Positions 28,901-42,380 are shown, counted from the first letter of the stretch. The stretch is DNA of 64,000 nt from Moringa oleifera (GCA_021397835.1 JAJFZO010000087.1:3162001-3226000), one strand, 5' to 3'. The notes: generated by a model not told the origin, from the sequence alone. Numbers and translations: made by a program.

Positions 28901-31900
28901 TATGCATAGATAAGCATGAGTACCTTTTGATGGCATGAATGCAATATCAAATGATTGTCTTGATGATTGCATTACTTCCTGAAAAATGCTTGCCGTACCA
29001 GCCCCCACAACACCTACCTTCACATTTGGGTTTCCAGCCACCCTAAGGACCAAAAAGAAGGGGAGTTTTTTAATTATATAAAAGTCAGAATGATTATTAA
29101 GCAACAAAGCAAGCAGGGAAAATCAGCAAGCTTCCTCATCATGTGAACATCTAATTTATGGAACAAGACAGAGAAAACAATTGCATTTGCAATGTCAAAA
29201 ACGGATTTCTAACCATCACTATCCACTCAAACTTAAGCTCTGAAAAGTCAAAAGACTGAAAGTTGAATGGGAAAAATGTTCTAAACAATTTCAGAAAAAC
29301 CCCAAAAAGAAAACCAAAAAAGAAAGAATTGAAAAGCAATGTACATAATCTTGATCATCCAAGCAAATTGCCTATGCATAGTCACATAAGTACATTGAAG
29401 TCTGTAGACAGAGACAGCCAAGAATAACAATTTGTTGATCAGAAAACATATATATATTTTTTGATCAGACACATCCAAGAATAACAATGACAAGTGCATA
29501 TCAAACAGAAATAGCATTAAGAAACTACAGAAAGAGTAAAGACATTCTAATCAGAAAATACAGAAACACCCAAAAGATTTTGAGCTAAGGAACTGTTGAA
29601 TATGTACAACTTGGGAACCATGTCATGCTAGCAAGCACTAACACTTACTTCCATGCCTTCAGAAACACTGAACCGGCTTCTGGGGAAGTTATGATAATCC
29701 AGTCAAATACAGTATCTGCTGCAATGGCAGAAACATGAGAAGGATAAATAAAATGGAAATTAAAAATAAATAGGTGTAGTCTGGAAATTTTAACATGATC
29801 ACTTGAAAAAAATTCAGAAAAAAGAATTTAAGAATAACATAGAGGAATTAACAAAAATGATCTGACAAGCACCATGCAACCTTGTGCAAGATATGCAACT
29901 ATTTTCTATATAGAAAAAGGTGATTCTAGGGTGTATGAGAATCACCTTGGGAAAACCAAAGTAATGAGATAGCACACACTGTAATGTAATTCTCTGAACA
30001 TAAAGGTCACAGAAAGATTAACTCTGGCCCACTTTACCGTACTGAACCGAAAACCAGTCAAACCCAAATTGGAAAATGGGTAAAAATTTTGCGCTCATGA
30101 GCCCAAAATAAACAAAGTTTGACAAGCAACAGACTCAAGACATGACAAAAGTTTTGTCTAGCAAGAGTAGCCCATATGGCACCTCCAAACAGAAACTCAA
30201 GTATTATTCACACACCCCCTTCCATTACAAGTATAGTTAGTTCTTACAAGTTAGATATTCTATGAACTCTAGTATCTCTACCTCATTTACAGAAGATGCT
30301 CATGAAATCCAAGTCTCTAATACATAAATCCATGAATCTTTGTTCACACCTACTGGAGTTTCATAGTTAGCAAAGGCTTTCCTATTTCTTTCTCACCATA
30401 CTAGCCAAAAACATAAGTGCAGGATCACGCTAATCCTTCCCCTCCTTTCTTTCTCTATCTTCTGTCCAATCCAAGCCAGCAGTTCCACTCCTACAAAGCT
30501 CGCATCTGCCAAGGATAGCCCCAGTAGCTTCAAAACACTCTCCCATAACTGAGTAGTCCAGCTGCATCCAAGAAGCAAGTGGTGAACAGTCTCTTTTTCC
30601 TTGCATAAATAACATCTATTCACCATAATCATACCCCTCTTCATTATATTATCATCAGACAAAATCTTATCCTTCATTGTCTCCCAAGTGGAAAAAGCTA
30701 CCTTGGGGGAAATTTTAGCCTTCTAGATCTGTCTCCAGGAGAACTGCATATTGCCCTCACCCCTATTCAATACCTTAAAGTAGGATTTTACAGAAAATTT
30801 ACCTTCACCCTCACTGCTCAGCTTCCATATTACTGTATCCTTCAAATTATCATCTGTCTTGCAATTTTAGAGCCCTGTATAGAATTCTTCCAGCTGATTG
30901 ATCCCAATCCTGGATATCTAGTTTCAAATGGACAACCTATGCACATCCCTCTCATCCACCCCCTCACAGTCCCGGATCCAAGCTACCTTACCACATGCCA
31001 AGGAGAACACAACAGGAAAGACTTCAAATAGAGTTTTTATCTCCACACCACCTATCTTTCCAAAACTTTATTTTGTTTCCACTTCCCACTTTAACCCAAT
31101 CCACCTCTCTAACTAATCCCAACTCTTCTAATAGGCTTCCATACACTAACCCCATAGGCCTCCCTTATGCATTTCATCATCCATCCTCCACTCCCTCCAA
31201 CTCCTCATACTTGCACTTCATTACCTTCTCCAAAACCTCTCTTTCTCTACCATATACCTCCAAAGCCACTTCTCCAATAAGGCTTTATTAAAGATCGACA
31301 AAGCCTTGACCCCCAACCCACTACTACCACTAGGTTGGGTCACCGCACCCAACTTCACCAAATGGCATTTGTAGCCCTCACCCATTTTACCCCATAAGAA
31401 CTTCCTCTAAATTGCTTCTAGTTGATTGGCTACCTCCCTTGGGATTGGAAATAGTGACATAAAATATACTTGAGGATTTGATAGTTTGCTCTTTATTAGA
31501 GTAAGCCTTCCTACCTTAAACAAATACTATCGTGCCACCCTTCAAGCTTCCATTCAAGTCTTTCTAAAATTCTTTTCCATATTGCCTTCTCCTTATATTT
31601 GGCAGCTAGTGGTAGGCCAAGATATTTCATAGGCAAAGCAAATAGTTTACATCCTAGTAGGCTAATCAACCTCTTCCCATCCACTTCTTCCCTTATTCCT
31701 GCCAATTCACTTTTCACTAGGTTTATTTTTAAATCTGAAACCGCCTCAAATACCAGTAAAATACACCTTAATTTATTACCTACTCTTCCTCTACTCCACA
31801 AAAAATTACTGTGTCATTTGCAAATCATACATGTGAGACCGTCAGCTCATTCCCATGGCCCCATATCTTAAAAACCTCCACCAATCCCCCCTCCACTGCT

Positions 31901-34900
31901 TTAGTCAACGAATTGCCCAATGGCTCCATAACCACAATAAAGAGCAATAATGACAAAGGACCACCTTACCTTGTTCCCCTTGATGATGCAAAGAACTGGT
32001 GGGGCCCAATTTACCAACACAGTAAATGAAGCAATTGAAATGCACTAGCATACGCAGTTGTATCATTTGTCCCCATACCTTATCCTCCTCAACATATACA
32101 TTAAAAAAATCCCAAAATACGTAATCACATGCTTTTTCCATATCAAATTTGCAAATAACCCCCTTATTCCTCACCTCCATCAGGCTATCGATCACTTCAT
32201 TGGCAATAAAGACAGCATCAAGAATCCACCTGCTTTATATAAAGGCATTTTAGCTTGGACCCACCACACTCCACCACCCACCTAAATCTTTTTGCCAACA
32301 GCTTCAAGATAATTTTATAAACACAACTTAGCAGAATTATAGGCTTGAAGTCACTGATATTTTCTACTCTTGATTTCTTGGCAACCAACACTATAAACAT
32401 CGAGTTCAATGATCGCATAGTTGCTTTTTTTGTGAAAATCCTCGAACAACATGATTATATCATCTTTCATTACCCCTAATTTGTCTTCAAGAATGCCATG
32501 GTGAAACCATACAATCACAATCAAGTAGTGCACTATTCACTTCATTTTCCCCAAATAGCAGTTTTAATCACTATTTCAGGTCACTGTCAATTTCCTTGAA
32601 CTCCATCCTGTCAAGTTTAGGCCTCCATGTCTTTGTCTCTTGATACATGTAACTACAAGATTACTAATCCCCTCCTTTTTAACTCCCTATCCCCTTCTGT
32701 TTGTTCCCCTTGAATATGCAATTTACTTATGAAATTATACCTTCTATAATTAGGGGTATAATTTCATATGCCATTCTATGAAAAAATATCATATTCCTAT
32801 CCCTTGCCTTCAGCCACAATACCTTTGATTTTTGGCACCACGAAATCTCCTTCCTCTTCTTTAACTGCACCAATTCCTTACTCATCTTTGTCCTTCTCCT
32901 TTGTTGTTCCTCAGTGCATTCTCCTTTCATAATGACAGTATCAAGCTCATGTAGTTCTTTCCACAATCTTTCTCTTCTCTCTCCCACCCTTCCAACCTAC
33001 TCCCTACTCCATTTTCTTACTACCTTTTTGATTCTTTTTAGCTCATATGTGACAACAAAACTTGCATTACCTTCCACCCTGACTCCCTCCGAGACTCCTT
33101 GACAAGCTTATCGAAACTCTTGACTTATAACCACATATTTTCAATTTTGAATGGACAAAGACCCTACCGCATACTGTCTATCTCCAAGGCAATCAGATAG
33201 TGATCAAAGGTAGGTCTAGTAATAGCACTTGTTGCATCCTAAGAAAGCATACCTCCCAACTATTAAATACCACAAATTTGTCCAGTCGAGACATGGACAA
33301 ATTATCCCTCATATTAGACTAAGTAAAACTTTCCCTTGTCAGATCTAGCAACTCCAATTCCATCATAATCTCCCTAAGTTCCTTGAATGAGCACCCATCC
33401 TTTCATGTGAGAATAGTACTTCACTATAATCTCCCCTTATCACCCAAGGTAACTTCCCACATCTTCTTTTGTATTCCTTCAAATCCTCTTAAAAGAAGCA
33501 TCTCCCCCTTGATACAACTCCTATGTACCCCCGTGAATAACCCACTTTATGCCTACCCCTTTCATTTCAAAAACTCAAGACAATGACATATTGTCTTCGC
33601 AACTCTCTTTTCATTCCCAGTTTATTGTTCCAGCATACTAAGATACCACTTGCATTTCCCCAAGCAGCCTTGGCATCCCATTCCAGACTTTGTCCACCCG
33701 ATAAGCTCTTCAACATGCTCACATTCATCTATTTTATCTTCGTTTCCTACAAGCCAACCACATCAACCTTCCACCTATGAAGAGTATGTTTAATGACAAC
33801 TCTTTTTTTTTTTTTTTCCATATTGTTCATCCCTCTCACATTCCACGATAAATTCTAAGGACCATAACTGCTTACACAATTCATATTTTTCATGATCTCT
33901 CTATCTTTTACCTTTTCTTTCCACTCTTCTCATAATTAACCCTACACTCTCAGCCTCTTAAGTTTTTTGCTAACATCCCCATTACTCCTTTTCCTAACGA
34001 CCTCCTTCCTTTTCACTGATTGACTTGACCTCTTCTTCTCTTCAATTTCCGAAACCAATGAAAAAGCATCCTCCTCAATCCCGTCAAAACTAATACCCAG
34101 TAGCTTGTAGACCACTCTCTTCGACACTTGTTGCCATGTTGCATCCTTTACAATCGCATAACCATAAGCTAAAGTAACAATTTCTTTGCCCTCATTAATT
34201 TGATACTTTCTCTCACAATTTATGCAACCTAACATATCCATCTTTTCTACTTTCCTTCCCTCAAACACAAACAGCTAACGACATGGAATTTACCCCCTTT
34301 CATCCTCAAGTTCCACGCAGCTACCTGATCCTAACATTAAGCGTCCTCTTGTACCCATTTTGCCCTCTTCCATCAATATTACCTCTTTAGAATCCACCCC
34401 ATAGTACGCCTCTTCAATGCTGACACAATAGATGATTTGGGCATCCTTTATCAACTCATTACTGTCACTTGAAAATCTTGTTTCCTTATCCCCCATAGTT
34501 CCAAGCTTTTTTTCCGATTGACGCCACAGATCTAAGTCAACCAGTCCATTCCCATTTGTGATATCTAAAATCCTTAACTCCGCATCCATACCCGACCCAA
34601 AACAAGACCCATGTTGACCATTCAATCTCGTACTTGAGCCTGATTCTTCAAAGCGAAGTATCTCTGTAATATCTTATTACTCTCTTAAGCCTAAATAATC
34701 AAAAAACAGAACATCAACCCAATGCATTTCCTCCAATACTTAACCTGATTCAAATGCCTCACTACAACTCGAATCCCCTAGTACTCCATGGGTCATCTGC
34801 CCATCCATAATTTCCTTGCCTTCACATCGGACAAATGTCACTAATTCTCATATTCGACACGGAGCCACTTCTGACAAAACCTATAGTGCTTTGAGTCACC

Positions 34901-37254
34901 ACTCCCTTCATGTACTGTCCTTGCCCTACTTTCTCTCTCTTCATAAACACTTCTTTTACCAACCTCTACCAACCAAACCCATCTCATCCACCACGGAACA
35001 ATGCTGCTCTAGTCTTTCCCTTGCTGATTTCAGACAATCTCACAAAACTTTCTTTCCTATACAGATCTCTTGTAAACAAAAACACCTTCACCCCCTCCCT
35101 CTTTCTCCTTACCCAGCCTTCTCTCTTCTCTGTTGCCACCAAAGAGTCCATGAAAATGCAAAACCATCTCTTTTCCCTACATTCAAGTAGGGCGATACTC
35201 TATTCCCTCTACTTTGCTCCATAATTCAGACCCTCCCCAACAAGCTTCAAACTCAAAGATCTTCCTTTCTATCCTAATGGGAAAGATCTCCATCTTACAT
35301 CCATAGACTTTTATCTCCGTACACTTCTCAAAAATTGTTATTTAGCCACATATAAAATTCTAGTCATCATGCAAGTCCCTATATTGCCCAAACTATAAAA
35401 CAACATCATTATGTCAATTCCATCCACATAGAAAATAGTTCTTTGCCAGTACAGATTAAACCTTTAAGTCTGGAACTTACCACTTAATATGGAGGAAAGC
35501 TGATGCAAATCAGGCCCTTCCGTATGCTGAATTAGGGGAAGCTCCAAGCAAGTTATCCCATGTTTGGCCTATATTCAGCATTTTAACAACGCATCTTGAT
35601 GTTAAACTAACAATTCATAACAGGATTTGATATCATAGTAGATTTAGTTTGTCAGACATAACAGCAATGTGCCTAGAGAAAAGGCACAACTTCAAGTATT
35701 AGTACTAAAATGGCATATAGCAGCCCAAAACAAAAGAAAATACCATATCATCTTGTCAACACATAAACATTCAGTTTCATAGATGGGAAACAGTAAAGAT
35801 GTACTAATTATATAATTAAAATAATCTACAGCTCTTCACTTGCTTATTATATCTTAAGAAAAATTTGAGTACCATAGCCATCCTATCAATTAGTTTTGGG
35901 ACGTGGATGGAAAATGTCCAAGAAATGCACTAGGGAACAACAGTGGTCTAGAGGTGATAGACATGCGAGAATGATACTGAAGCAACAGCAATGTGATTAG
36001 AGGTACAGTTAAAGGCAGCATAACTGCAAAGGGGTTGCAGCAATAACAGTAAGGAAGCAAAAATAAAAAATAAAAAAAAATTGCTGTGGTAATGGGGATG
36101 CAATCACATGGATTAGTTTCCACTGAAATTCTTCAACGGTGCATGACTATGCAGGAATTACTAAGAAAACTATGGTGCACAAGTTACAAATAAATTCATT
36201 TCCAAAATGGAAGGCATTTATGCACCTTGCTGGAAATCATTCAATAATAAGAATCCAACAAAATAGGTTTGATCTATCTCCTAAAATGATCCTATTTCTC
36301 TTAACCAACAATAACAATAAATAAATGATCTTTTCAGTATCTCTAAATCTGATAATGAGCATGAAACGAACATACTTCATGAGACGCATTACTATAAAAA
36401 ATAATTCTGAAACAGGTTCATCAATTCCTGAATTTACCATAGCAGTAACTGATTAACCGGGAAAGCTACTAGTTGCAATTATTACAATGAAAGAAAAAAA
36501 AAGTCATCGAAAATTCATCTTTAAACTTTTTTTTTTTTGGGGCATCACAAAAGCTAAATCTCCACCCCAGTATTTAAAATGTCTACAGCCCGAGGAGAAC
36601 GTAGATCATAAAATGTTAATGAAACAGTATCACATACTTCCATTCAAAATAAATATTAATACAAAAGAAGCTCAAACTTCGAGAACATAACACAATTTAT
36701 CTAGACCACTGGTGAAAAAATGCAAAACAAAGTACAAAGAAAAGTTAAATAAATACACAAATAAAATGCTAAAATGCAGCTTTCATTTCCACATTAAATA
36801 AAAAATATGTAATGCGACCAATAAATTCTTAGTTCATATTCCGGATAAAAAAGACAAGTGAAACGGAGGTATTCCAGAAGACTCACGAAGAGAATGAAGC
36901 AAAAGACCTTCCAAGACCAAAGTTAGATGCAAGAAAAGCAAAACCGAAATCAAAAGCGACATTGCATATTTGTAAAATAGCAAAAAAAACGTGGGAACAC
37001 TTTCGAGTTCCAATAACAAAAATCTCGCTCAAAGGAGAAAAAAGGAGACGGAGAGAGAAGATGAATACCAGAGCTTTGATTAGTTTGCCGTTTTTACCAC
37101 GTTCTCTGGTCACAACAACTTTTGGATTCAAATTCGAAGTGGCAGAAGCTCGGATTCCAGCAGAAAATGCAAAGCAGACTCTTCTGTGACGTTGCAGACA
37201 AGAAGCAGCGGAGAAAAGAGGAGGAGAGAGAGAGGAGAGAGAGACTCGTGCCAT
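25945..37254 (-). CDS. UROS: Uroporphyrinogen-III synthase, plastid (hemD/UROS)
   Basis: Nine exons, listed 5' to 3' on the minus strand: 37254-37069, 35568-35481, 29715-29649, 29042-28924, 28035-27940, 27235-27180, 26879-26794, 26387-26253 and 25993-25945. All introns are GT-AG, phases agree, and the total is 882 nt, giving 293 aa. The enzyme (EC 4.2.1.75) cyclises hydroxymethylbilane with D-ring inversion to uroporphyrinogen III, the branch point of haem, chlorophyll and sirohaem synthesis. Residues 1 to about 40 are a Ser/Arg-rich plastid transit peptide. Family blocks follow: [69 protein letters not shown] and [16 protein letters not shown]. Length and order match plant UROS. Intron 2 (29716-35480) is 5.8 kb and holds a LINE; intron 4 holds a short LINE tail. 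The reading frame itself is intact. Confidence 0.95.
28089..28349 (-). mobile_element. 5'-truncated LINE insertion in UROS intron 4
   Basis: A 261-bp insert is bracketed by a perfect 10-bp direct repeat, GAAAATATCA, at 28079-28088 and 28350-28359. Read on the minus strand it ends in AATAAA merging into ten A bases next to the repeat, the structure left by target-primed reverse transcription. The upstream part encodes a short frame with [18 protein letters not shown], resembling the tail after the zinc-binding domain of plant LINE ORF2 (W-x-x-ERN-type motif). It therefore looks like the 3' end of a LINE, severely truncated at its 5' end. Confidence 0.78.
30300..35300 (-). mobile_element. Degenerate L1-type LINE inside UROS intron 2
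   Basis: On the minus strand, 5' to 3': an ORF1-like region (about 35200-33950) with a [12 protein letters not shown] cysteine motif; the apurinic endonuclease start (WNVRGMN near 33850); a reverse transcriptase with [22 protein letters not shown] near 32300, an 'ANEVID...KFDMEKA' block near 32180, and FANDTVIFC at 31798-31824; then [18 protein letters not shown] and [12 protein letters not shown] segments near 31700-31600; and a zf-RVT zinc motif [17 protein letters not shown] near 30590. These belong to plant L1-clade non-LTR retrotransposons. Many stops and frameshifts break both ORFs, and the usual FADD catalytic motif reads FAND. The ends are approximate; no clear poly-A or target duplication was found. 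Its orientation is the same as the host gene. Confidence 0.88.
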
Positions 37255-38440
37255 GGAAACGTGTTGCCCACAGACGAGAGGAAAACGATCCAGCTGTTAC
37301 CAAATAATGTACCTGACGGTCCCGACCTGAATAAATTAATTATTTCTTTAAACTAAATATCTAGCAAAAGTAATGCAAAGCACACTTAATAATAAAAAAC
37401 CGCCTTGATTAACTCATTAAAATGGTTGCCCGCGCAGAACGTAACAGTAGGAACAGCAAGCCGCTGGAAGCCACGTGGCCCTTGCTTATCAGGGGCAGGA
37501 CCGTACCATATGCCCGCCGACACTATAGCATCACTCCACTGCCTACGACGGTTTCAATATGTGCTCACATGGACCGGATTGTCTTCTATCTTCTACCGTC
37601 CAATTTTGATTCCGTGACAATCTAACGGTGGTCGTCAACCCATAATGTTCAGCTTTTTGTTCCCCTTTCCTGGTGGGCCCTAGGGTGGTGTGCGCCCCGG
37701 GTCCAAACACTTGCCAGCTAGGACCAACATCATTACTGGTTGCATCACTATCATCCATCATAGAGCACATCAACACCGTAGGCTTAATGATTTATCAAAA
37801 AAAAATGTGAAATCCAACGGTGAAATGTGAGCCCACAGGGGCGCCACGTGAAGGGGTGTGGGGGAGGGGACCGAAGCGAAAGTACGGGAATCACTCGATC
37901 ACGTAACCAAATTTCCCCTTTTGGTGTGGCTTTTGGATATTATACTAAGTTTGGGGGCCATCGGTTGGATGCTAATCAGATATGGCAGTTCAAAATGGGA
38001 AACATTTGGAGTAGCCGTAGGGTCACTAACTGTCTATGGCGCTGACCTACGGCCATCATTGTACTCATTCTTGTTCTGGTATGCCCGTTATTATTTAATA
38101 ACCTTTTTTTCAATCTTAAATAAAGAAATGAAGTATGTGTTGAACTTGACTAGTAATAAATTAGTATTACTAAACCAGCGACGGTCCTCTTCGAGAATTA
38201 GTCGTAGAAAACATTTCAAATCTGTTATCAAGTTAAAATTCTTTGAAATTATGAGTAAAAAGAAGAAAATATATTATTATCATACTAATACTAAGAATTT
38301 TTTTTTAAATAACACTTGGTACAATCATAAGTACAAAAATATCAAATATCATTTTAATTTTTTTGTTTAAGATACCCTTAAAATTATTTATAAAATTATA
38401 AGCTTATTATTGATTTGAATGCCAAAGGTAGAGTGCATAC
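37255..38440. promoter_or_regulatory. Promoter-proximal region of UROS and GC-richer intergenic spacer
   Basis: The region upstream of the minus-strand UROS start is GC-richer than its surroundings. It contains two CACGTG G-box cores (near 37471 and 37847), which in plants bind bZIP/bHLH light and ABA regulators. This would fit a tetrapyrrole gene, but is inference only. Open frames in 37405-38370 show no recognisable family and are treated as chance. Confidence 0.35.
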
Positions 38441-39196
38441 TCGAAATGTCTCGAATACGAAATTTACACCCTTTCTTTTTTTTTAAGTTGATTTGCTTTT
38501 TTTTCTTTCGATTTTTTTCACTTTTTTTTTTTTTTACATTTTTATCGTACTTGCAGCATTTTTGTTAAGTTTTAGCGATACATAATTTTAAAGCACCACC
38601 GACCAGTAAGGTATTATTATTTTTTTATTTTTTAAAGTGATGTTTGGATGACTTTGACTGATTTCATCGAAATTTATGATTTTTATTATATTTGCTAGTA
38701 ATGTTAAGCTATTTGTTATTATTTTTAATTTACAATAAATATATCAAAAATGATTACTTGGTTTCATATTACTTTGATTCATATTTTTTCACCAATTTAA
38801 TTCATATTTTTGCACTAGTCTAGTTCATATTTTTGCACTATTGTTAGGCACGATTTTTGGTCCATTAGTGATTTATACTTTCGCACTAATTTGAATCATT
38901 CATCTACATTATTTGTTCAATTCATTTTGTGCACTTCATTCAAATGTTTATAGTTTTGCATCATTTGAATGTATTTTTGTACTTTTTTTTACTATCACTT
39001 TTCACACCATTTTATTAAGTTATTGCATCATTTAACACTTTTTTGCACCATTTTTTTTCATGTTATTGTACCGTTTTGCAATATAGTTTTGCACTATCTA
39101 AATAGAAAATTGCACTTTTTTGCACCATATGTATGAATTGATTTGGATATTTTCCGTTATTTTTTTTTATATTTTCAAAATTTTTGTTATGTACAG

Positions 39197-39840
39197 ATGA
39201 TACTAGTATTAAAATCTTTCAAGTCAGATAAGGTAAAGATCATGAAACATTGCGATAGTGATGTAAATTCAACTATTGAGTCAGTCTTTGAAGAACTGAG
39301 GGATTGTGACCAGATGAGAGACTTGTTCAAAACCAAAGTTTTTGGTCACTTTCTTGAACTACTTTCTCTAAAGTTCAATGCACAAATAGTGGACAGTATG
39401 TTAGTTCGAGTGAAGAATGAGCTTAAAATCAATTGCATAGTCTTTATGCTTGGGTCATATGAGGTGATATTGAGTGCCACTGAGTTTTACTTCATTGTTG
39501 GTTTAAAAATTCAGTGATGTGCAAGAGATAACACCAATTGAAGTATGAAAGTCCAACATCCTCAATAGATATTTTGGTGGACAAGATAAGTTAAATAAGA
39601 CTCGATGAAGGCCAAGTTGCAAAGAGGACTCTTTGATCACCTTGAAGATGCAGTAAAGCTATATTTGGTCTACATGTTACACGGGTGGTTGATGGGGTGT
39701 GATAAGCGATAGTTGATCCTTTTATGACACAAGTATTTGGTAGATGATTTAGATTGCTTTAACAACTTTCTATGGGTAACTGCACTTTTTGACATAGTTC
39801 AGAGTAGCTGCTTCACACCGAGCATGTAAGAGTAAGGAAG
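39197..39840 (+). pseudogene. DUF1985-domain protein remnant (Ulp1-associated transposon gene)
   Basis: An open segment follows a plausible acceptor (TACAG before 39197). It contains LFKTKVFGHFLELLSLKF, then QIVDSMLVRVKNELK and EVILSATEFYFIVGLK, matching the order of DUF1985: a 'F+SPFGHFLDL' start, a 'LLLREV' segment and an 'EFALVTGL' end. After a stop at 39516, further pieces resembling the next block (DHLEDAVKLYLVYMLHGWL, then LVDDLDCFNNFLW) continue to about 39790, interrupted by stops. DUF1985 usually precedes a C48 (Ulp1) cysteine peptidase domain in transposon-borne genes. I could not find the peptidase His/Asp/Cys motifs here, so that part is lost or too decayed. Confidence 0.7.
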
Positions 39841-40979
39841 AAATGTAACTTTCACACATTTCATATTTTATTATAATTTTCGCATTGTTTATTATTATTT
39901 CATACCATTTTCATATTAGTATCGCATCACATCATATTATTTTCACACCAAATGTTAAGCTTTTGCACCATTTATTCATCTTTCGATTTTCACATTACTA
40001 TCACATCACATTCATATAACTTTTGCACCAAATGTTATTCTTTCGTACTATTTGTTGATCTTTTGCAACATTGTTTAATATTTTTCATATAATTTAACTA
40101 AACATGTCTATTTGTTATGTTCAGCATATTAAAGCATACTTACGTGTTCCCTACGTCGACAAAGGCAGTTCCCCTATATTTATTACATATGCTGGATTGA
40201 CTACTATTTGTTTGTAAGTTACTGACGTTTCTTTTAATTTATTACCATTGATAAATAAAGTTTTAAAGTACGTTTTTCAAAACTATGTTTTTCTTTCCTA
40301 CGACAACACTAAAAATGACATATGTCACAAACAAAGGGATCAAGATACAAAAAGATCCCCACCAAATAGTGACTATCATCTAAAACAAGATGACCCTTTA
40401 TTGATAGGATACGAGGAAGTGACCATTACGGTTATTGCCATGACATGAGATGAAAAAGGTAGGTACCTTTTGTTAAGAGAGTTACCTTCTTTTTTATAGT
40501 ATTATTTATAGTTGCCTTTTTTTTCAGCTTAATATTTTCATGCAATATAGCAACCAAAATTGGCTCAAAGCTATTTGTAGATTTGGACAAAATGGTCATT
40601 GAAGTGTATGACTCATTTTGACAAAAAGTCACGACAATGTACGAGGGAGACAAATTAATCATTTGTGTTATATGTTGATTGACCTCATGTCTAACATATA
40701 ACAATAAGAAGGTAATTGTTGATAAGATTCAATTGAATCACCATATGTAAAAGATAATATATGTTTTTTTGCCTTCCAAGCTTTACTATAAAGAATTTGA
40801 ATGTCATACATTTCTTACATATCGTCAACTATATCATTTGGCTTTATTGTACGACTATTTCCCCCTATTCTTTAAGCAATAACCTCTCTTATGATAACAA
40901 CACTAGTTTGATAATGTCTTCGATGGGCTTCTTCAATTATGAAAGTATGAGTCAAATAATTCCTAATTTGATGTAATAA

Positions 40980-41890
40980 TCTATCTTGAACTCGAATTGC
41001 ATGAAGTTTTCATTCGATTACTTTTTATCTATAAGAAACTTGTAGTGCTTTTGTTTTGGATCCGATCACTATGAATTCAAAATTCTCATTCAAAGCATAC
41101 ATTCATAAAATTCGCTTTACTTTTTTCTTATATGAAAAAAATGTTACCATCAGCTAAGGCATGAGATGGAGTTACTGATTCACTTATAAATACCTCACCA
41201 TACTAAATAAGTGTCCACTAAAAATTTAAAAGGCTCTTCGACATATATAGCCAAATGAAGCAAATCATCATAACTCTAATTTTGATTTTAATCTTCCTTG
41301 TGATTTTTAAGGTAAGTGGCATGTACTTATTCTTCTGTTTTTTAAGTGTCAATAATTAGGTACTTATACCCAATATCATAATCCATTGCATCAGTTATAT
41401 TCAAATCCTTATATTTTCACGATATTCTTGTTGACATGTTTACTTCATAACTAAATTATAACATTGATAAGGGAGTTGGGTTTGCATAGCAGGTGTTGAT
41501 TCGCTTAGTTGATTACTGACAATACAAGAATTAAAATGATCACCCCTTATGGGCTTCTCAACATTTTCATCATTATGTCTTATATGTTCATATGTTGGTG
41601 GACCAACATTAAGGTACACCAGGTCAACAAAAATTTGAGGGATATAACCTTCAGGTAGCCATATAAAATCAACATTATTGTCGCATGTTATCTAAATCCA
41701 AGTTTCATTAGTTTTCGCTTAAGCCATCATGTATAATTGAATACCAAATTTGAAATAATCAACTTCGACAAATGATCGAACAATATCCAATAATTGAGCA
41801 TAAGTCAAACCAGACTTAATTTTGAAACTCCTAGTTTTGACATTTTTTTTATTGATAAAATTGAAATTTTCTCTTGATTCTACCCAATTT
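40980..41890 (-). pseudogene. MuDR/MURA transposase N-terminal remnant
   Basis: Read on the minus strand, 41860-41720 gives SFKIKSGLTYAQLLDIVRS, resembling the N-terminal all-beta segment of plant MULE transposases. Near 41140-41010 the frame gives VKRIL, a stop, then MYALNENFEFIVIGSDPKQ. This corresponds to the MuDR DNA-binding domain pattern 'vkrALsMYAlnenfefk..rSdkkry'. In-frame stops are present and the downstream MULE catalytic (DDE) and SWIM domains are absent, so this is a 5' fragment. Confidence 0.6.
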
Positions 41891-42348
41891 TTATTATGTG
41901 TTATCAAAGTTCTTGGTATCGTCATCCTACAATCAAAAAGAAATGGTGCAAAATGATGCGAACACATAACCAATATTGCAAAAAAAAAAAGTGCAAAAAA
42001 AATAAACAAAATGGTATGAAATATTTCAAACGATGGTACAACAATAAAAAGAAGAAATGTATAACATGCAATCCACAATGGAACAAATATTATATTATTA
42101 AATAATATGTAAATGATAATAACATAGTGCAAAATTTGACATAAAAAATATTTCGAGATGCTCACAAAATGATGTGAACAATGCAAACAAAATAATATGA
42201 ATTAAAAAAATAATGTGAATTAAAAAAATTAAATTAATGCAAAAGTGGGAACTCAAGTAACAGGTAAATGTGGACCAAAATGATGTGAAATAATCTTAAA
42301 AAATATTGTTGTAATGAGTGGACAAAATGGATGTGTACATCATTTTAA

Positions 42349-42380
<32 letters not shown>

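Noticed and set aside
34816..35224. Plus-strand frames of 104-124 codons
   Set aside because: They lie opposite the LINE ORF1-like region, and their Ser/Pro/Phe-rich translations are shadows of it.
37405..38370. Several plus-strand frames up to 170 codons
   Set aside because: No family resemblance. The C-terminal half runs into AT-rich Lys/Asn/Tyr sequence, and a promoter spacer explains the GC-rich part better.
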